A stretch of DNA of 64,000 nucleotides from Ailurus styani. Taxonomy: Eukaryota; Chordata; Mammalia; Carnivora; Ailuridae. Below are positions 11,480-22,475 of this stretch, one piece after another. The position numbers were made by a program, and so were the translations under genes. Position 1 is the stretch's first letter, and every line of letters starts with the position of its first letter. Under the pieces are notes generated by a model, which searched no databases, was not told the DNA's origin, and worked only from the letters and a program-made list of their open reading frames with translations. The stretch lies in NCBI GenBank assembly GCA_002007465.1, contig LNAC01000782.1, positions 294,917 through 358,916 on the forward strand, in the 5' to 3' direction.

Positions 11480-11958
11480 TTTCTTCTAGGAACCCTAAAT
11501 GGCTATCATTAAGTGAAAGAAGCCAAGCTAGATACTGTATGATTCCAAGTCTCTGACATTCTGGAAAAGGCAAAACTATGGAAATGGTAAAAGATCATTG
11601 AGAGGGTAGAGAGTTGAGGGCAGAGCGCAGAGGATTTTTAGGGCAGTGAAAATTATTGTGTATAATACTCTAATGGTGGATACATACCATCATACATTTG
11701 TCAAAGCCCATTGGGTATACAACACCAAGGCTGAACTCTAATGTAAATTCTGGACTTTGAGTGAAAATGGCACGTCAGTGTAGATTCATCCATTGTAACA
11801 AGTGTATCCCTCTGGTGTGGGATATTGATAATGGGGAGGTTGTGCATGTGTAGAGGCAGGAGTACATGGGAAAAAAAAGTCTCTGTACTTTCTTCTCAAA
11901 TTGGCCACAAACCTAAAATTACTCTAAAAAAGAAAATCTATTTAAAAAAAAAGTTCCT
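11480..11958 (+). mobile_element. L1M LINE 3-prime end, sense
   Basis: L1 3-prime end motifs in order: 'aagtgaaagaagccaagcta', 'gattccaagtctctgacatt', 'tctggaaaaggcaaaactat', 'gatttttagggcagtgaaaa', 'ctctaatggtggatacatac', 'acaacaccaaggctgaactc', 'aaacctaaaattactctaaa', ending in an A-rich tail. It lies between two antisense L1M pieces, so this locus took several L1 hits or an inversion. Confidence 0.82.
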
Positions 11959-12781
11959 GTTAATTTTCAGTGAATCCCCATTCCAAACCCAAGAAACCAT
12001 TGATCTTTTTCTATTTTTATAGTTACACAGCCTCTCTTAGAAATTTTCTATAAATGGAATCATGCAAACATAATCTTCTGTGTTAGGCTTCTTTTTCTTA
12101 CCAGGATGTTTTCGAAATTCTTTCATGTTATTGCACATATTGGTAGTTAATGCCTTTTTACTGCCGAGTAGTATTCCACCTCAGTGGTAGATTGCATTTT
12201 GATTATTATTATTATTTTTTACTATGTTAAAGTCATTTGAATTATTTCCAGCTTTTGGCTATTATGAATACTACAACTATGAACATTGGGTGCAAGTCTT
12301 TTTGTGTGGACATATTTTTCATTTCTTTAAATTAACAAATACAGGTGGAATTCTTTTGGTGTATGGTAGTGTATGTTAAACTTTTCAGAAACTGCTAAAC
12401 ACTTTACCAATGTAGCAGTACCATTTTAGACCCTTATCACTGATGTATGAGTTTTCCAGTTTCTCCACATCCTTGTCAGCAATTGATAATGTCCATCACT
12501 TGGACTTTAGCCATTCTTTTGAGTATGTGATGATATTTCATTTGGTTTTTATTTAGATTTCCCTGATGACTAATGATGTTGAACATTTTTCCATGTGCTT
12601 GTTTTCCATTTGTGTATCTTCTTTGTGAATCGTTTGATCAAATCTTTGGCCCATTTAAAAAAATGAGTTGTTATATTCGCGTTACTGGTTTACAGAGGCT
12701 CTACATATTCTGGATAGGGTCCCTTATTTTATATATATATATAACACCTTTCCCCGGTATATAGTTTATCTTTCCCTTTGC

Positions 12782-12975
12782 TTAATTTTAATTTTTTGTT
12801 GTTTTCTTAAGACAGAAACTTAGATAATTGATTTTCTGCCTTTATACATTTCTTATACTATATGCATGTAGCTAAAATTTCCCTCTAAGCACTGCTTTAA
12901 ATTCATTGTATACATTGTATATGTTTTGGTAAGTTACGTTTTCATTTTCATTCACTTAAAAATACTTCATAACTT
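12782..12975. repeat. Copy 1 of 194-bp direct duplication
   Basis: Aligns without gaps to 13919-14112, with 4 mismatches over 194 positions by eye. It lies inside the ancient L1M piece but is far more similar to its partner than neutral age would allow. Confidence 0.9.
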
Positions 12976-13395
12976 CTGTGTGTCCTTTGAAGAGGGAATT
13001 ATTTAATTTTCGGTCAGTATCTTTCACAGACTTTGGTTTTTATTATTCATGCTCCATTGACTGATGTTTGCATATTAAACTGATCTTGCATTTATGGAAT
13101 AAAACCTCTTGATCATCTTATCATTTGTTTTACATATTGCTGCATTTAATTTGCTAAAATTTTGTTTGGGATTTTTGTATCTATGTTCATGAGAGATAAG
13201 GGTCTGTAATTTCTTTTCTTGTAATATCCTTCTTGACTCAGTATCGGAATTATTCTAGCTTCATAAAATAAATGGAAAGTATTTCCACTTTATGTATTCT
13301 ATTAAGAAGTTTGTTTAATTTTGGTATTGTTTCTTCCTTAGATATTTGAAGGTATCCATCAGTAAAGACTTGTGGGCTTTTATGGAAAGATTTTT

Positions 13396-13598
13396 TTTTT
13401 TTTGTTGGAACATTATAGCATACTTTTTTTTTTTTCTTATATATATTTTTTTTAATTTTATTTTTATTATTTGCCCAAGGGGTACAGGTCTGTGAATCAT
13501 CAGGCTTACATCTTTCACAGCATTCACCAAAGCACAAACCCTCCCCAATGTCCATAACCCATCCACCCTATCCCTACCCTCCCACCCCCCAGTAACCC
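13396..13598 (-). mobile_element. Young carnivore-type L1, 5-prime truncated, antisense, with split poly(A)
   Basis: Perfect 16-bp TSD ttatggaaagattttt at 13380-13395 and 13599-13614. The body (about 13465-13595) is an L1 3-prime UTR end in antisense (GGGGTACAGGTCTGTGAATC, 'cattcaccaaagcacaaacc', 'ccccaatgtccataacccat'). Between TSD and body are two T-runs separated by about 20 bp of non-T sequence (13404-13423), as in a short 3-prime transduction or a re-polyadenylated transcript. Confidence 0.85.
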
Positions 13599-13918
13599 TT
13601 ATGGAAAGATTTTTAATTATGGATTCAAGTTCTCATTATGTTTCTATACACTTTGGTAATTTGTATTTTTCAGTGAATTTGTCCCTTTTACTTAGGTTGA
13701 CAAATTTATTGCCATAAGTTTGTTCATAACATTCTTTCTGTCTTTTGGTCTTCAGTGATGCCCTCATTAATTACTGATATATGTATTTGTATTTTTTATT
13801 TTTTGACCAGTGTGGCTAAGTATATATCAATTTTACATATCTTTAAAAAGAAGCAGCTTTTTGGCTATGTTGAATTTGTCTTATCTTTCTTACTCCCTTT
13901 CTTATACTTTGTTCAATT

Positions 13919-14112
13919 TTAATTTTAATTTTTTGTTGTTTTCTTAAGACAGAAACTTAGATAATTGATTTTCTGCCTTTATACATTTCTTATACTATAT
14001 GCATGTAGCTAAAATTTCCCTCTAAGCACTGCTTTAGATTCATTGTATACATTGTATACGTTTTGATAAGTTTCGTTTTCATTTTCATTCACTTAAAAAT
14101 ACTTCATAACTT
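13919..14112. repeat. Copy 2 of 194-bp direct duplication
   Basis: Partner of 12782-12975, with start points offset by 1137 bp. Sequences beyond both ends differ, so this is not a simple tandem unit. Confidence 0.9.
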
Positions 14113-14557
14113 ATACTTTTTTCTGTTTAGAAGTGTACCGCTCTATTTTCAAACTGGTGGTGGATTTTTCTTGTTATCCTTCTTCTTTTTATATCTAGAT
14201 TAATTCCCTTGGGATCAGAGCACATCGTCTCTATGATTCAGTCCCTTGGGATTTGTTGGGTTTTGCTTTTGACCCAGTATATGATCTACTTTGCAAATGT
14301 TCTGTGTGGACCTCAAAAGAATGTCTGTTCTGCCAGTTACTGGGAGTTGTTCTATATACTTTTCATTGAATCAGTTCAGTTCACTTTGTTGTTCCTATCT
14401 TTATAATACCCTTACCATTTTTTTGTCTGCCGTCCTTTCAATTCTTAAGGGAACATTGTTAAAATTTCTAATGGTGATAGTGGATTCGTGTCTCTTTCCC
14501 CTTCTTTCTTTGTCTTGTTTCTTTCTATATGAAACATGAATATATATATATATACAA

Positions 14558-14608
14558 CATAAATATGCATTAAACATAAATATGTATTAAACATAAATAC
14601 TTATTAAA
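14558..14608. repeat. 17-bp minisatellite, about 3 units
   Basis: Three adjacent 17-bp units of the form cataaatatgcattaaa, at 14558, 14575 and 14592, with 1-3 substitutions each. It is preceded by a short TA tract (14540-14553) and followed by degenerate AT-rich repeats to about 14670. Confidence 0.85.
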
Positions 14609-14781
14609 CATATACACGTATATATACTCATGTATCTATGTATACACATGTATTTATATATACATAGTATTAATATTGTTATACTTTCTTTGGTCTTTAT
14701 TTTATTGATACATCTTTTACTATTCTTTACCTTCGACTTATCGATATCCTTATATTTAAGATGTTTCTCTTATAACTAATT

Positions 14782-15274
14782 GCATTAGTTTCCTGTTGCT
14801 GCTGTAACAAATTACCATTAACTTGTTGATTTAAAACAGCAAAAAATCCGTTTTCTTACTGTTCTGGAGGTTAGATGACCAAAATGGGTCTTGCTGGTCT
14901 GAAATCAAAGTGTTGGTAGGTCTTCATTCCTACTGGAGTCTTTATGGGAAAATCCACTTCCCACCTCTTTAGCATCTCGAGACTGTCCACATTCTTAGCT
15001 CATGATCCCTTTCCATATTCATGACCAGCAGTTGCCATTCCATTCTTTCTCATGCTACTGACTCACGATGCTGACTCCTGAATCCCTCTTTCATTTATGA
15101 AGATACTTGTGATGACGTTGGGCCACCTGGACAATCCAAAATAATCTTCCTGTTTTAAGATCCTTAATTTAATCATATCTGCAAAGTCCCTTTGCCATAT
15201 ATGGTAACATATTCATAGGTTCTGGGAGTAGGACAGGGACATCTTTATGGGAACTGTTATCCTGCTTAACAACC
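14782..15274 (-). mobile_element. MaLR (MLT1-like) LTR, antisense
   Basis: Antisense order of the MLT1-type LTR: 'ttagtttcctgttgctgctg', 'taacaaattaccattaactt', 'ttactgttctggaggttaga', 'accaaaatgggtcttgctgg', 'gttgggccacctggacaatc', 'ggttctgggagtaggacagg', 'catctttatgggaactgtta'. It is a long-dead non-coding LTR relic, homologous to the copy at 48929-49424. The subfamily is from memory. Confidence 0.7.
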
Positions 15275-15456
15275 AGCATAATACTGGTTATAAATACAGT
15301 TAACTGTTATTTTTAATGTATTTTGACAGTTTTTGTCTTTTGATTAGTCATCCATTTACATGTAATAAAATTGATGGCTGAAGTGAGTTTATGTGTAACA
15401 TTTTGCTCCTGATTTTCTACTTGGTTGCCCTCTTTTTCCTGCCTTCTTGTAGGTTC

Positions 15457-15657
15457 TTTTTTTTTTTTTTTTTTAAGATTTTATTTCTTTATTTGACAGA
15501 GATACAGCGAGAGAGGAAACACAAGCAGGGGGAATGGGAGAGGGAGAAACAGGCTTCCCACAGAGCAGGGAGCCCGATGCGGGGCTTGATCCCAGGACCC
15601 TGGGATCATGACCTGAGCCAAAGGCAGACGCTTAATGACTGAGCCACCCAGGTGCCC
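15457..15657 (-). mobile_element. Can-SINE (SINEC)
   Basis: Poly(T)-AAGATTTTATTTCTTTATTT end, GA-rich middle and reverse head ending GGTGCCCC. TSD ccttcttgtaggtt (15442-15455) and ccttcttgtgggtt (15658-15671), one mismatch. Confidence 0.93.
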
Positions 15658-16022
15658 CCTTCTTGTGGGTTAAACCAGTATTTTATTCTGTATTTTTCTC
15701 ATCTAGTCTTTTTAGTGATGTATAGTTGTATGACTTTTAGTGGTTAATCAAAGACATTAGAGTCCATCTTGAAATTTTTTTTATAACTTAGATTTTTAAA
15801 GCTCTTGTATGCTAAAATAGCCGAACTATATGTAAATCTGATTTTATTTTTATTTTCCTATTGATTATCAGTCTCATTTGCATATTGTGTACACACACAC
15901 ACAGTATCCTACCCTCATTTCCCCTCTTCACATATAGAAAGCGTTCTTCCTTCTGTGTGATTTTAGTTCATTTAGCCTTCATTGTTTCTACATCTTTTTG
16001 ATGTCCTTTAAAATATGATTCT

Positions 16023-16204
16023 TAAAAAGATTTTATTTATTTATTTGACAGAGAGAGAGAGCACAATCGGGGAGCAGCAGAGGGAGAGGGAGAAGCAGGT
16101 TCTCTGCTGAGCAGAGAGCCCGATGTGGGGCTTGATCCCACGATCCTGAGATCATGACCTGAGCTGAAGGCAGGTGCCCAACAACTAAGCCACCCAGGCA
16201 CCCC
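16023..16204 (-). mobile_element. Can-SINE (SINEC), older type
   Basis: TTAAAAAGATTTTATTTATT end and a reverse head with 'aagccacccaggcacccc'. It carries the shorter 'gagggagagggagaagcagg' middle typical of older caniform copies. TSD roughly ttaaaatatgattctt and ttaaatatgttttttt, imperfect. Confidence 0.9.
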
Positions 16205-16338
16205 TTAAATATGTTTTTTTTAATACATCCTTTTTTTTTGGTAGTTGCGAAAGGACCTTAACAGGTGGCCATGAGCTCTCCAATCATAAGCACTAGTAGC
16301 ATAAGTCAGGATGTATCATTTATGAGAGAGAAAAGTTG

Positions 16339-16533
16339 TTTTTTTTTTTAAAGACTTATTTGAGAGAGGGAGAGAGTAGAGGGGTGGAGGGCCACAGGGA
16401 GAGAGGGGATCCCAAGCAGACTCCCGGCTGAGGCTGGAGCCTAAGGAGGGCCTAGATCCCATGATCCTGATATCATAACCTGAGCCGAAATCAAGAGTCA
16501 GACACTCAGCTAACTGAGCCACCCGGGTGCCCC
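16339..16533 (-). mobile_element. Can-SINE (SINEC), diverged
   Basis: T-run, AAAGACTTATTTGAGAGAGG and a reverse head ending CGGGTGCCCC. Imperfect TSD tatgagagagaaaagttg (16321-16338) and tgtgagggagaagagtta (16534-16551). A 117-codon minus-strand open frame (16316-16669) is SINE-derived over its C-terminal half and is not a gene. Confidence 0.88.
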
Positions 16534-16551
16534 TGTGAGGGAGAAGAGTTA

Positions 16552-17116
16552 GAAGAGCTGGAGGGAACATGGTAGGTTGATTGTTAGGGAACCCGGTACA
16601 GACGTTGGCTCGACTAAAAAGTAGCATGAGCTGGTGTTTGAGGATACTTTTACTTTTTTGTTTTCCCATGACTTTAGTAGTGCCTTCCCAGGAAGTTTTG
16701 TAAATTTTGACATGACATGAATTCCTGCTGGGAACTGTGAAATTTCAACAGGAAACTAAATGGCTGTCCAATTCACACAGCTCTCAGAGGTATTGTTTGG
16801 AAACCAGTCAAGTTTATCCAGTTCCCATTGAAATCTTTTAAGAATGGATTATAAGAGTTTGGTATTGCCTGTAGGTGGCAGGAGAAAGACATTCAGTTAT
16901 AAACTCTGATTCACGATTTTCAGTGATTAATTACTAAATGATAAAACTGAAGTATTCCCCAGTATTTTCACCTTTGTGTTTCCAATCAATTTTGGGATTT
17001 TTGAGTTCTTCTGAAATCAATATTTGTTTAGGTTTGAAAAGAGACTCTTTATGAAGTTAGACATGTCACAATATAAATTTTATCAAGACTGAGGTCAGGA
17101 CCTTATCGTTCTCTTC
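16552..17116. other. No gene recognised
   Basis: AT-rich unique sequence between two antisense SINEs, with no recognisable element or frame. Confidence 0.45.
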
Positions 17117-17133
17117 GAAGAGCTTCTATTTTT

Positions 17134-17324
17134 TTTTTTTTCCTAAAGATTTTATTTCTTTATTTGACACAGAGAGAGAGAGAGATCACAAGTAGGCAGA
17201 GAGAGAGGAGGAAGCAGGCTCCCCGCCGAGCAGAGAGCCCGATATGGGCCTCGATCCCAGGACCCTGAGATCATGACCCGAGCCGAAAGCAGAGGCTTTA
17301 ACCCACTGAGCCACCCAGGCGCCC
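17134..17324 (-). mobile_element. Can-SINE (SINEC), young
   Basis: Perfect 17-bp TSD gaagagcttctattttt at 17117-17133 and 17325-17341. Full tail-to-head antisense copy ending GGCGCCC. Last of four same-strand SINEs in 1.9 kb. Confidence 0.95.
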
Positions 17325-17341
17325 GAAGAGCTTCTATTTTT

Positions 17342-19554
17342 AATGTTAGAATTTTAAAATAGTACCTTAAAATTATAAACAGAATTCGCTCTGTTTCTAT
17401 ATTTGGGACATTTATGAAGAAGCCCTAGTTAAATTTTGGAACCATTTGGCAGAGGACAACATTGTCAGTTTTAATAGCCAAAATATTAAAATACCATATT
17501 TGTTGACCTGCAAAAAAAAAAAGGGGGGGGGAGTGAAGATTCATTTGTTTTTGTCAAAAAGGAAAGAAAGAATCTGGGACATCTTTTGTAGAAGCCCAAT
17601 TTTGTTCACTCAAGAGCTTTTGAAGAACAAGAGAGTAGTACTGCTCTGTATCACTAACCTTCAGATACTGGAACAGGTTATTGAGTTAGGGTGAGAAATT
17701 TTCTTCCTGGGAAATTATTCCAGTCTCCACTAGTTGGTTTAGATACTCATCACTCCTTTTCACCCCAAGTCAAGGGAAAGATTTAAAGGACCACTTCTCT
17801 AGCTCTCTCAAGGCCATGAGTCACTAAAGCACACAAATTAATTATATAGCCTCTCTGCATTTTGAATTAATGGACTTAAAAACAGTTGGAGAGGACATAA
17901 GTCTTTTCATAAGCAACTTCATCAGAATGAACAAACTCATAGCAGACGTCTGCCCAGTGATGTCTCACTAGTGCAGATGAAACATCAGGGTAAAGACCAT
18001 AGAGTAGGGCTTATTTAAAATGGACTTGTTCATGTGTTGCTGATGGATATGCCATTGATTACACATAATGACTGTTCACGATCTTTTTGAGACTGGTCAG
18101 ATGGAAAGCAATACACTTCTGCACACATTTTAATCATTTTTATTGAGTGTTGGCACTTCCATTTTTCTGAACCTTTCGGGGGACATTTTATATTTGCTTT
18201 TTATTCATCCTTTCATTCTTTTCATTCAGATGAGGCATTTAGCCTAATATCAAGTGATGCTGGTTTCAAAGGCTTAGAACCTTCTTACAAAACAAATGAC
18301 ATTTCCAAGTGTTCTCTACCATATTCAAACACTTACAGTTATTTATAAATAGATTTTACTGGGGTATTTTGCATACTTATACCAAATGGGCTGTGGAATT
18401 TTCTGTTTGGCCATTTAAAATATCTGACTTTTGTGTGGAGGTGATTATATACAAGATGGGACACATTCTTGCAGAAACTAGTATGTAGGATGATTTTCAG
18501 AGAACTTAAAGGGCTGTCATTACTAAAATTGTAAGAGGGAAATCTGGCAGAATTATGCATTCTGTTAAATTTCTCTCTCTGTCCTGTGCTCTCCTCTCTG
18601 ACTGCTTCCTATTGGGAATGTCATTTCTTGGGCCCCTACCTGAGACTCAGGGATGCCTACGGTGTGAGAGTGCACTGAGTTCTACAATAATGTTGACTCC
18701 ATATCCCTTCCTTCAGTTTGACTTTCTTCCCTCCCTTATCAGAACAGGATTCAGAGGCTGGTTCATCAAATCTTGCCTGTTGGTAACCCCTGTTTACACA
18801 TTAAGATATGCCTGAGTTGTTCTTGAGTGTAGACTAGCCCTGACTGGCACTAACCAATTGGGAACAGTTCCTTGAAAGCTTTGTGTTCAGTACTTGGCTT
18901 TCTTTCCAAGGTTGCAAAATTACGGTGGTTGCTTTAGATTCCCATAGAGTCTCCTTCAAAGGGAGGGGATTTGGTGGGTAGGGAGATACCCCAGTATTCT
19001 TTACGTGGTTATTAACAGCACTTGGGGTGGGATGGTTAGCATCCTTCCCCCCTTCCCTGTCTTTTACATGCTACCTTCAGGCAACCGAAAATGTCTACAT
19101 ATATTACCAAAAGAGCCCCTGGGGATGTGGTACTGTACCAGGTTGAGAGACACTAACATGATATCCACACTGTACCAAAACCAAACAATAGCCAAACTGG
19201 TTCGTGCACATTTTTACTCTCTTGTGAAATCAACACTGGTCAAGGCCACACCAACTTTGACTACTCTCTGTGGATTTGTTTAAAAGTAGTAATCATTTGT
19301 TTGCAGTTTACCTAGCCAATTTCCTTTGAAAACTCAAATTCCCATAAACATTGGTCAACTAGACAATAGAAGTAGTTAGCAATGTTTTCTTCTTGGTTTT
19401 GTGTTCTATACTCATTTCCTAATTTCCTTTAGGCTTTATCTAGGGATTCACTTGTCAGTTTGGGGCATTTTCCCTATTAGACTTTCTTGTAGCTGCCTTC
19501 AGTATGAATCTGCAGACTTTTGGGTTTGTATAAAGATTCCCTCTTTGAAAGCTT
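17342..19554. other. No gene recognised
   Basis: About 2.2 kb of mostly unique sequence with a short A/G run near 17511-17531. Frames at 17446-17694, 18339-18560, 18555-18815 and 19005-19283 are under 95 codons, have no domain signature and show no plausible splice frame. Confidence 0.45.
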
Positions 19555-19570
19555 AATGCTATTTTTTTTT

Positions 19571-19587
19571 TAGATTTTATTTATTTA

Positions 19588-19637
<50 letters not shown>

Positions 19638-19786
19638 ACGAGTAGGCAGAGAGGCAGGCAGGGGGAGAAGGGGAAGCAGGCTCCCTGCCAAGCAGAGAGC
19701 CTGATGCAGGGCTCGATCCCAAGACCTTGAGATAATGACTTGAGCTGAAGGCAGAGACTTAACCCACTGAGCCACCCAGGTGCCCC
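19571..19786 (-). mobile_element. Can-SINE (SINEC) with expanded (GA)n
   Basis: TTTAGATTTTATTTATTTAT end and reverse head ending GGTGCCCC. The normally short GAGAGA block is expanded to about 45 bp (19591-19635). TSD about taatgctattttttt and aaatgctatctttttt, imperfect. Confidence 0.93.
19591..19635. repeat. (GA)n microsatellite inside a SINE
   Basis: About 22 GA units grown from the SINE CT/GA-rich segment. A homopurine run with triplex (H-DNA) potential. Confidence 0.93.
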
Positions 19787-19802
19787 AAATGCTATCTTTT
19801 TT

Positions 19803-20836
19803 GATGAAAGAACTCCTTTTCCTACTTTTCTTTACTAAACAAAAGCAGTACATTCCACTGAAACTTACTATGTAGGATAGTGCTCAACAGTTATCTGTTA
19901 GCTGAATAAGAAAAATGATTTATTTTCATATAGCAAGAGAGACATTGGCTGGCTCTGGGATTTTACTATAATGTCATTACTGACCTATGCTGTAATAGTC
20001 CAATTTTATAGTACAAAATACCTTTTGGAAGTGTTTTAGAAGATTGAAAAAATAATTTTAACATTTAAGTTTCACAAATGTTAGAAATGTTTCTTTTGAA
20101 CAGTTGGAACCATTAACTAGAGCCTCTTTATTTTATTTCAGTAGCAAAAAAAAAAAATCCCTTGTTAATCGATAGTTTCCATAGATTGCTTTTTTTGCAA
20201 TCCGATTTCACCTTCAAATTCACTGACCTGTGTTCCAAGCAAGTCTATAATTTAATTCAGGTCAGTTCAGATATATTGTAAGTCATTACCTCCTTTGCAG
20301 CCAATCAGCATTTGATTTTTCAGAGTTCAAAGTTGCTTTTTAATTGCTAAGTGTGCCTATGCATGCATGCAAACACACACACACGTGCGCGCGCACACAC
20401 ACACGGATATCCAGACACATCTTTATTTACATATTACATATACTTTTTTTGATACTATGGAGTACTTCTGGATTAGTGTTACTTTGAAAGAAATATAGGA
20501 CTTGCAGAGATTGGAATTTTGCCTTTTCAGTGGAATCAACACAAGTTTTTACTACCTTCCCCAAGTAAGTTTTTCTAAGGCTCATTGCTGTTTGGAACAT
20601 CTCTGTACATACGAGGTGGTCTCCACTGTTCTAGATCCCAATGTGGGTCACTTTGGTTTTACTTTTACTCTCGATAACGTGGGCATGGTTGAATCATTGT
20701 GCAAATAAAATAACTATGCGAATATTACTTTAAAATAGTGTTTGAAAGAAGAAAGTCTTTTAAAACATACAGTTTCCTTTTAGACATGTGTCTACTCTAA
20801 GTGGAATGAAAAATACTCTGATGGGTGGTGGTCTAT
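19803..20836. other. No gene recognised; contains an alternating purine-pyrimidine tract
   Basis: AT-rich unique sequence. At 20373-20405 there is a strict (AC)n-GTGCGCGCGC-(AC)n alternation, preceded by GCATGCATGC. No frame with a known domain. Confidence 0.5.
20373..20405. repeat. (AC)n/(GC)n alternating tract
   Basis: 33 bp of uninterrupted purine-pyrimidine alternation with a CG-rich centre, a classical Z-DNA-prone composition. Confidence 0.92.
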
Positions 20837-20851
20837 AGAAATTTGATTTTA

Positions 20852-21050
20852 GGGCGCCTGGGTGGCTCAGCGGTTTAAAGCCTCTGCCTTCGGCTCAGGT
20901 CATGATCTCAGGGTCCTGGGATTGAGGCCCACATCGGACTCTCTGCTCGGCAGGGAGCCTGCTTCCTCCTCTCTCTCTGCCTGCCTCTCTGCCTACTTGT
21001 GATCTCTCTCTCTCTCTGTCAAATAAATAAATAAAATCTTTAAAAAAAAA
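20852..21050 (+). mobile_element. Can-SINE (SINEC), young, full length
   Basis: Perfect 15-bp TSD agaaatttgatttta at 20837-20851 and 21051-21065. Complete head, body, AAATAAATAAATAAAATCTT tail and poly(A). Confidence 0.96.
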
Positions 21051-21065
21051 AGAAATTTGATTTTA

Positions 21066-21929
21066 TTTGAAAAAACAATTTTATATTCTATGATTTAAGG
21101 AAACCCTGACCTGTTTATGTCTCAACTCCCACATTATTTCTCATAATAAATTGTGTGCTATAATCTTTTATGTAGTATGTACTTAGAAATGTTTTCAACT
21201 CCTGTTTGCCCAGCCATCATATTTACATCAGTTTCAAATATTTTGACAATAAGTCGTGTTTGTGTATATATGTGTGTGTGACTACCTTCTCCTTTTGCCA
21301 GGTAAACATATTAAGAACCACAAGATCTTGGGTGAGACTGCCTGGTTTTGAAATCTATTTCCATCATTTCATGGCTTATTTCACTGCTCTGTGGCTTATA
21401 GTCAGTATCTATCGGTAGGTGATTTTTTTTTGTGGGATCTTCTCCATAAAGTGGGATGTAATGTTGTATGACTTGTCACTGCCAGATCAGAATAAAACAC
21501 TGTAAAGCTGCAATCAAGGGGAAAATGGGTGTTTTCACCTGTTAATCACACAGCTAAGTGAATCTCTTTAGAGTAGTAGACTGTGCAACTTGTAGTGAAC
21601 CTGCTGAAGGTGTTGTATTTTGGAAGTAAAGTGTGAGATGAGCTGTTTTCAGGTAGAGGTAAATTTGTATAGGTTTCCATAGTTTTCTCATGTTCTCTAT
21701 CTTAAAGTTTGGGTAGTGCACTAAGACTCTTTAGGAGCTATGTGAGAGAAGGAAGACAGAGAGGGAGAGGGATACTGAGAGAGGGATAGAGAGCGAGCGA
21801 GCGAGCATGCACAGCTTTTCAGATTTTCTTCTCCTGAATTTTCTTGCTTCTCAGATAGTACAAAACTTTCGTTGTGCCCAAAATACCCTAGGATCTTGAA
21901 GCCTTTCATATTATGGGCTATGCAGTTCC
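21066..21929. other. No gene recognised
   Basis: Unique sequence with a GA-rich patch at 21748-21806 (gagagggataga, gcgagcgagcgagc). The frames at 21206-21418 and 21721-21909 lack any domain signature. Confidence 0.45.
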
Positions 21930-22175
21930 CTGGGCTTATTGTGAACTCACCCTGTTTGTCTCCTACATGATCTCCTACTCATCCTCCCAAACACTTCCAG
22001 AGCCACCGCATTCATGAAGCCTTTCCTGACTTTCCCGGGTAGGCAGGCAGTGTTTTCTTCTGGTTTTCCCTTATTGTCTCTATGTCCATTTTAGGAATAG
22101 CCCTAAATCTTGATGGTTTTTATATCTCTGCCCCCAATATAATTTATGACTTGGAAGGCAGAGAGAATTATTCTG
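21930..22175 (+). mobile_element. Possible L2 LINE fragment
   Basis: Weak resemblance to L2: 'tgaagcctttcctgactttc' followed by cysteine/serine-like CT-rich text and a 'ttggaaggcagagagaatta' tail. Diverged, no clear ends. Confidence 0.4.
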
Positions 22176-22253
22176 CCAAATGATGTGACTTGTAGCTTAA
22201 TCTGCCATGACCACTGGAGAAACAGAGAAATAGCTTTAGAATTAAAAGTAAAG

Positions 22254-22459
22254 GGATACCTGGGTGGCTCAGTCAGTTAAAGCGGCTGCCTTCAGCTCAG
22301 GTCATGATCCCAGGGTCCTGGGATCGAGTCCCACATCGGGCTCCTTGCTCGGCGGGGAGCCTGCTTCTCCCTCTGCCTGCTCTGTCTGCTGTTCCCCCTG
22401 CTTGCTCTCTCTCTCTCTCTCTGATAAATAAATAAATAAATAAAATCTTAGGGAAAAAA
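22254..22459 (+). mobile_element. Can-SINE (SINEC), full length, older body type
   Basis: Head GGATACCTGGGTGGCTCAGT and the 'cagttaaagcggctgccttc' body with 'cccacatcgggctccttgct'. TSD agaattaaaagtaaag at 22238-22253 and 22460-22475 is perfect despite the diverged head. Confidence 0.95.
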
Positions 22460-22475
22460 AGAATTAAAAGTAAAG

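Larger units (their letters stand above)
11975..14700 (-). mobile_element. L1M LINE, long antisense ORF2-region fragment
   Basis: About 2.7 kb reading as antisense L1: 'ataaatggaatcatgcaaac', 'gccgagtagtattccacctc', 'tgatgactaatgatgttgaa', 'atctatgttcatgagagata', 'ccctctaagcactgctttaa', 'gggatcagagcacatcgtct', 'gttctgccagttactgggag'. It should cover ORF2 from the 3-prime end inward, but stops and indels are everywhere and nothing codes. It is interrupted by a young L1 fragment at 13396-13598 and contains a 194-bp near-identical duplication. Confidence 0.78.

Noticed and set aside
10385..14700. One intact antisense L1 of over 4 kb with coding potential
   Set aside because: It is a mosaic: antisense, sense and antisense pieces with a young L1 and SINE inserted, and stops in all frames.
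15457..17324. Regularly spaced similar repeats resembling a CRISPR array
   Set aside because: The repeats are about 200 bp, unevenly spaced, each with its own TSD and poly(A): SINEs in a vertebrate genome.
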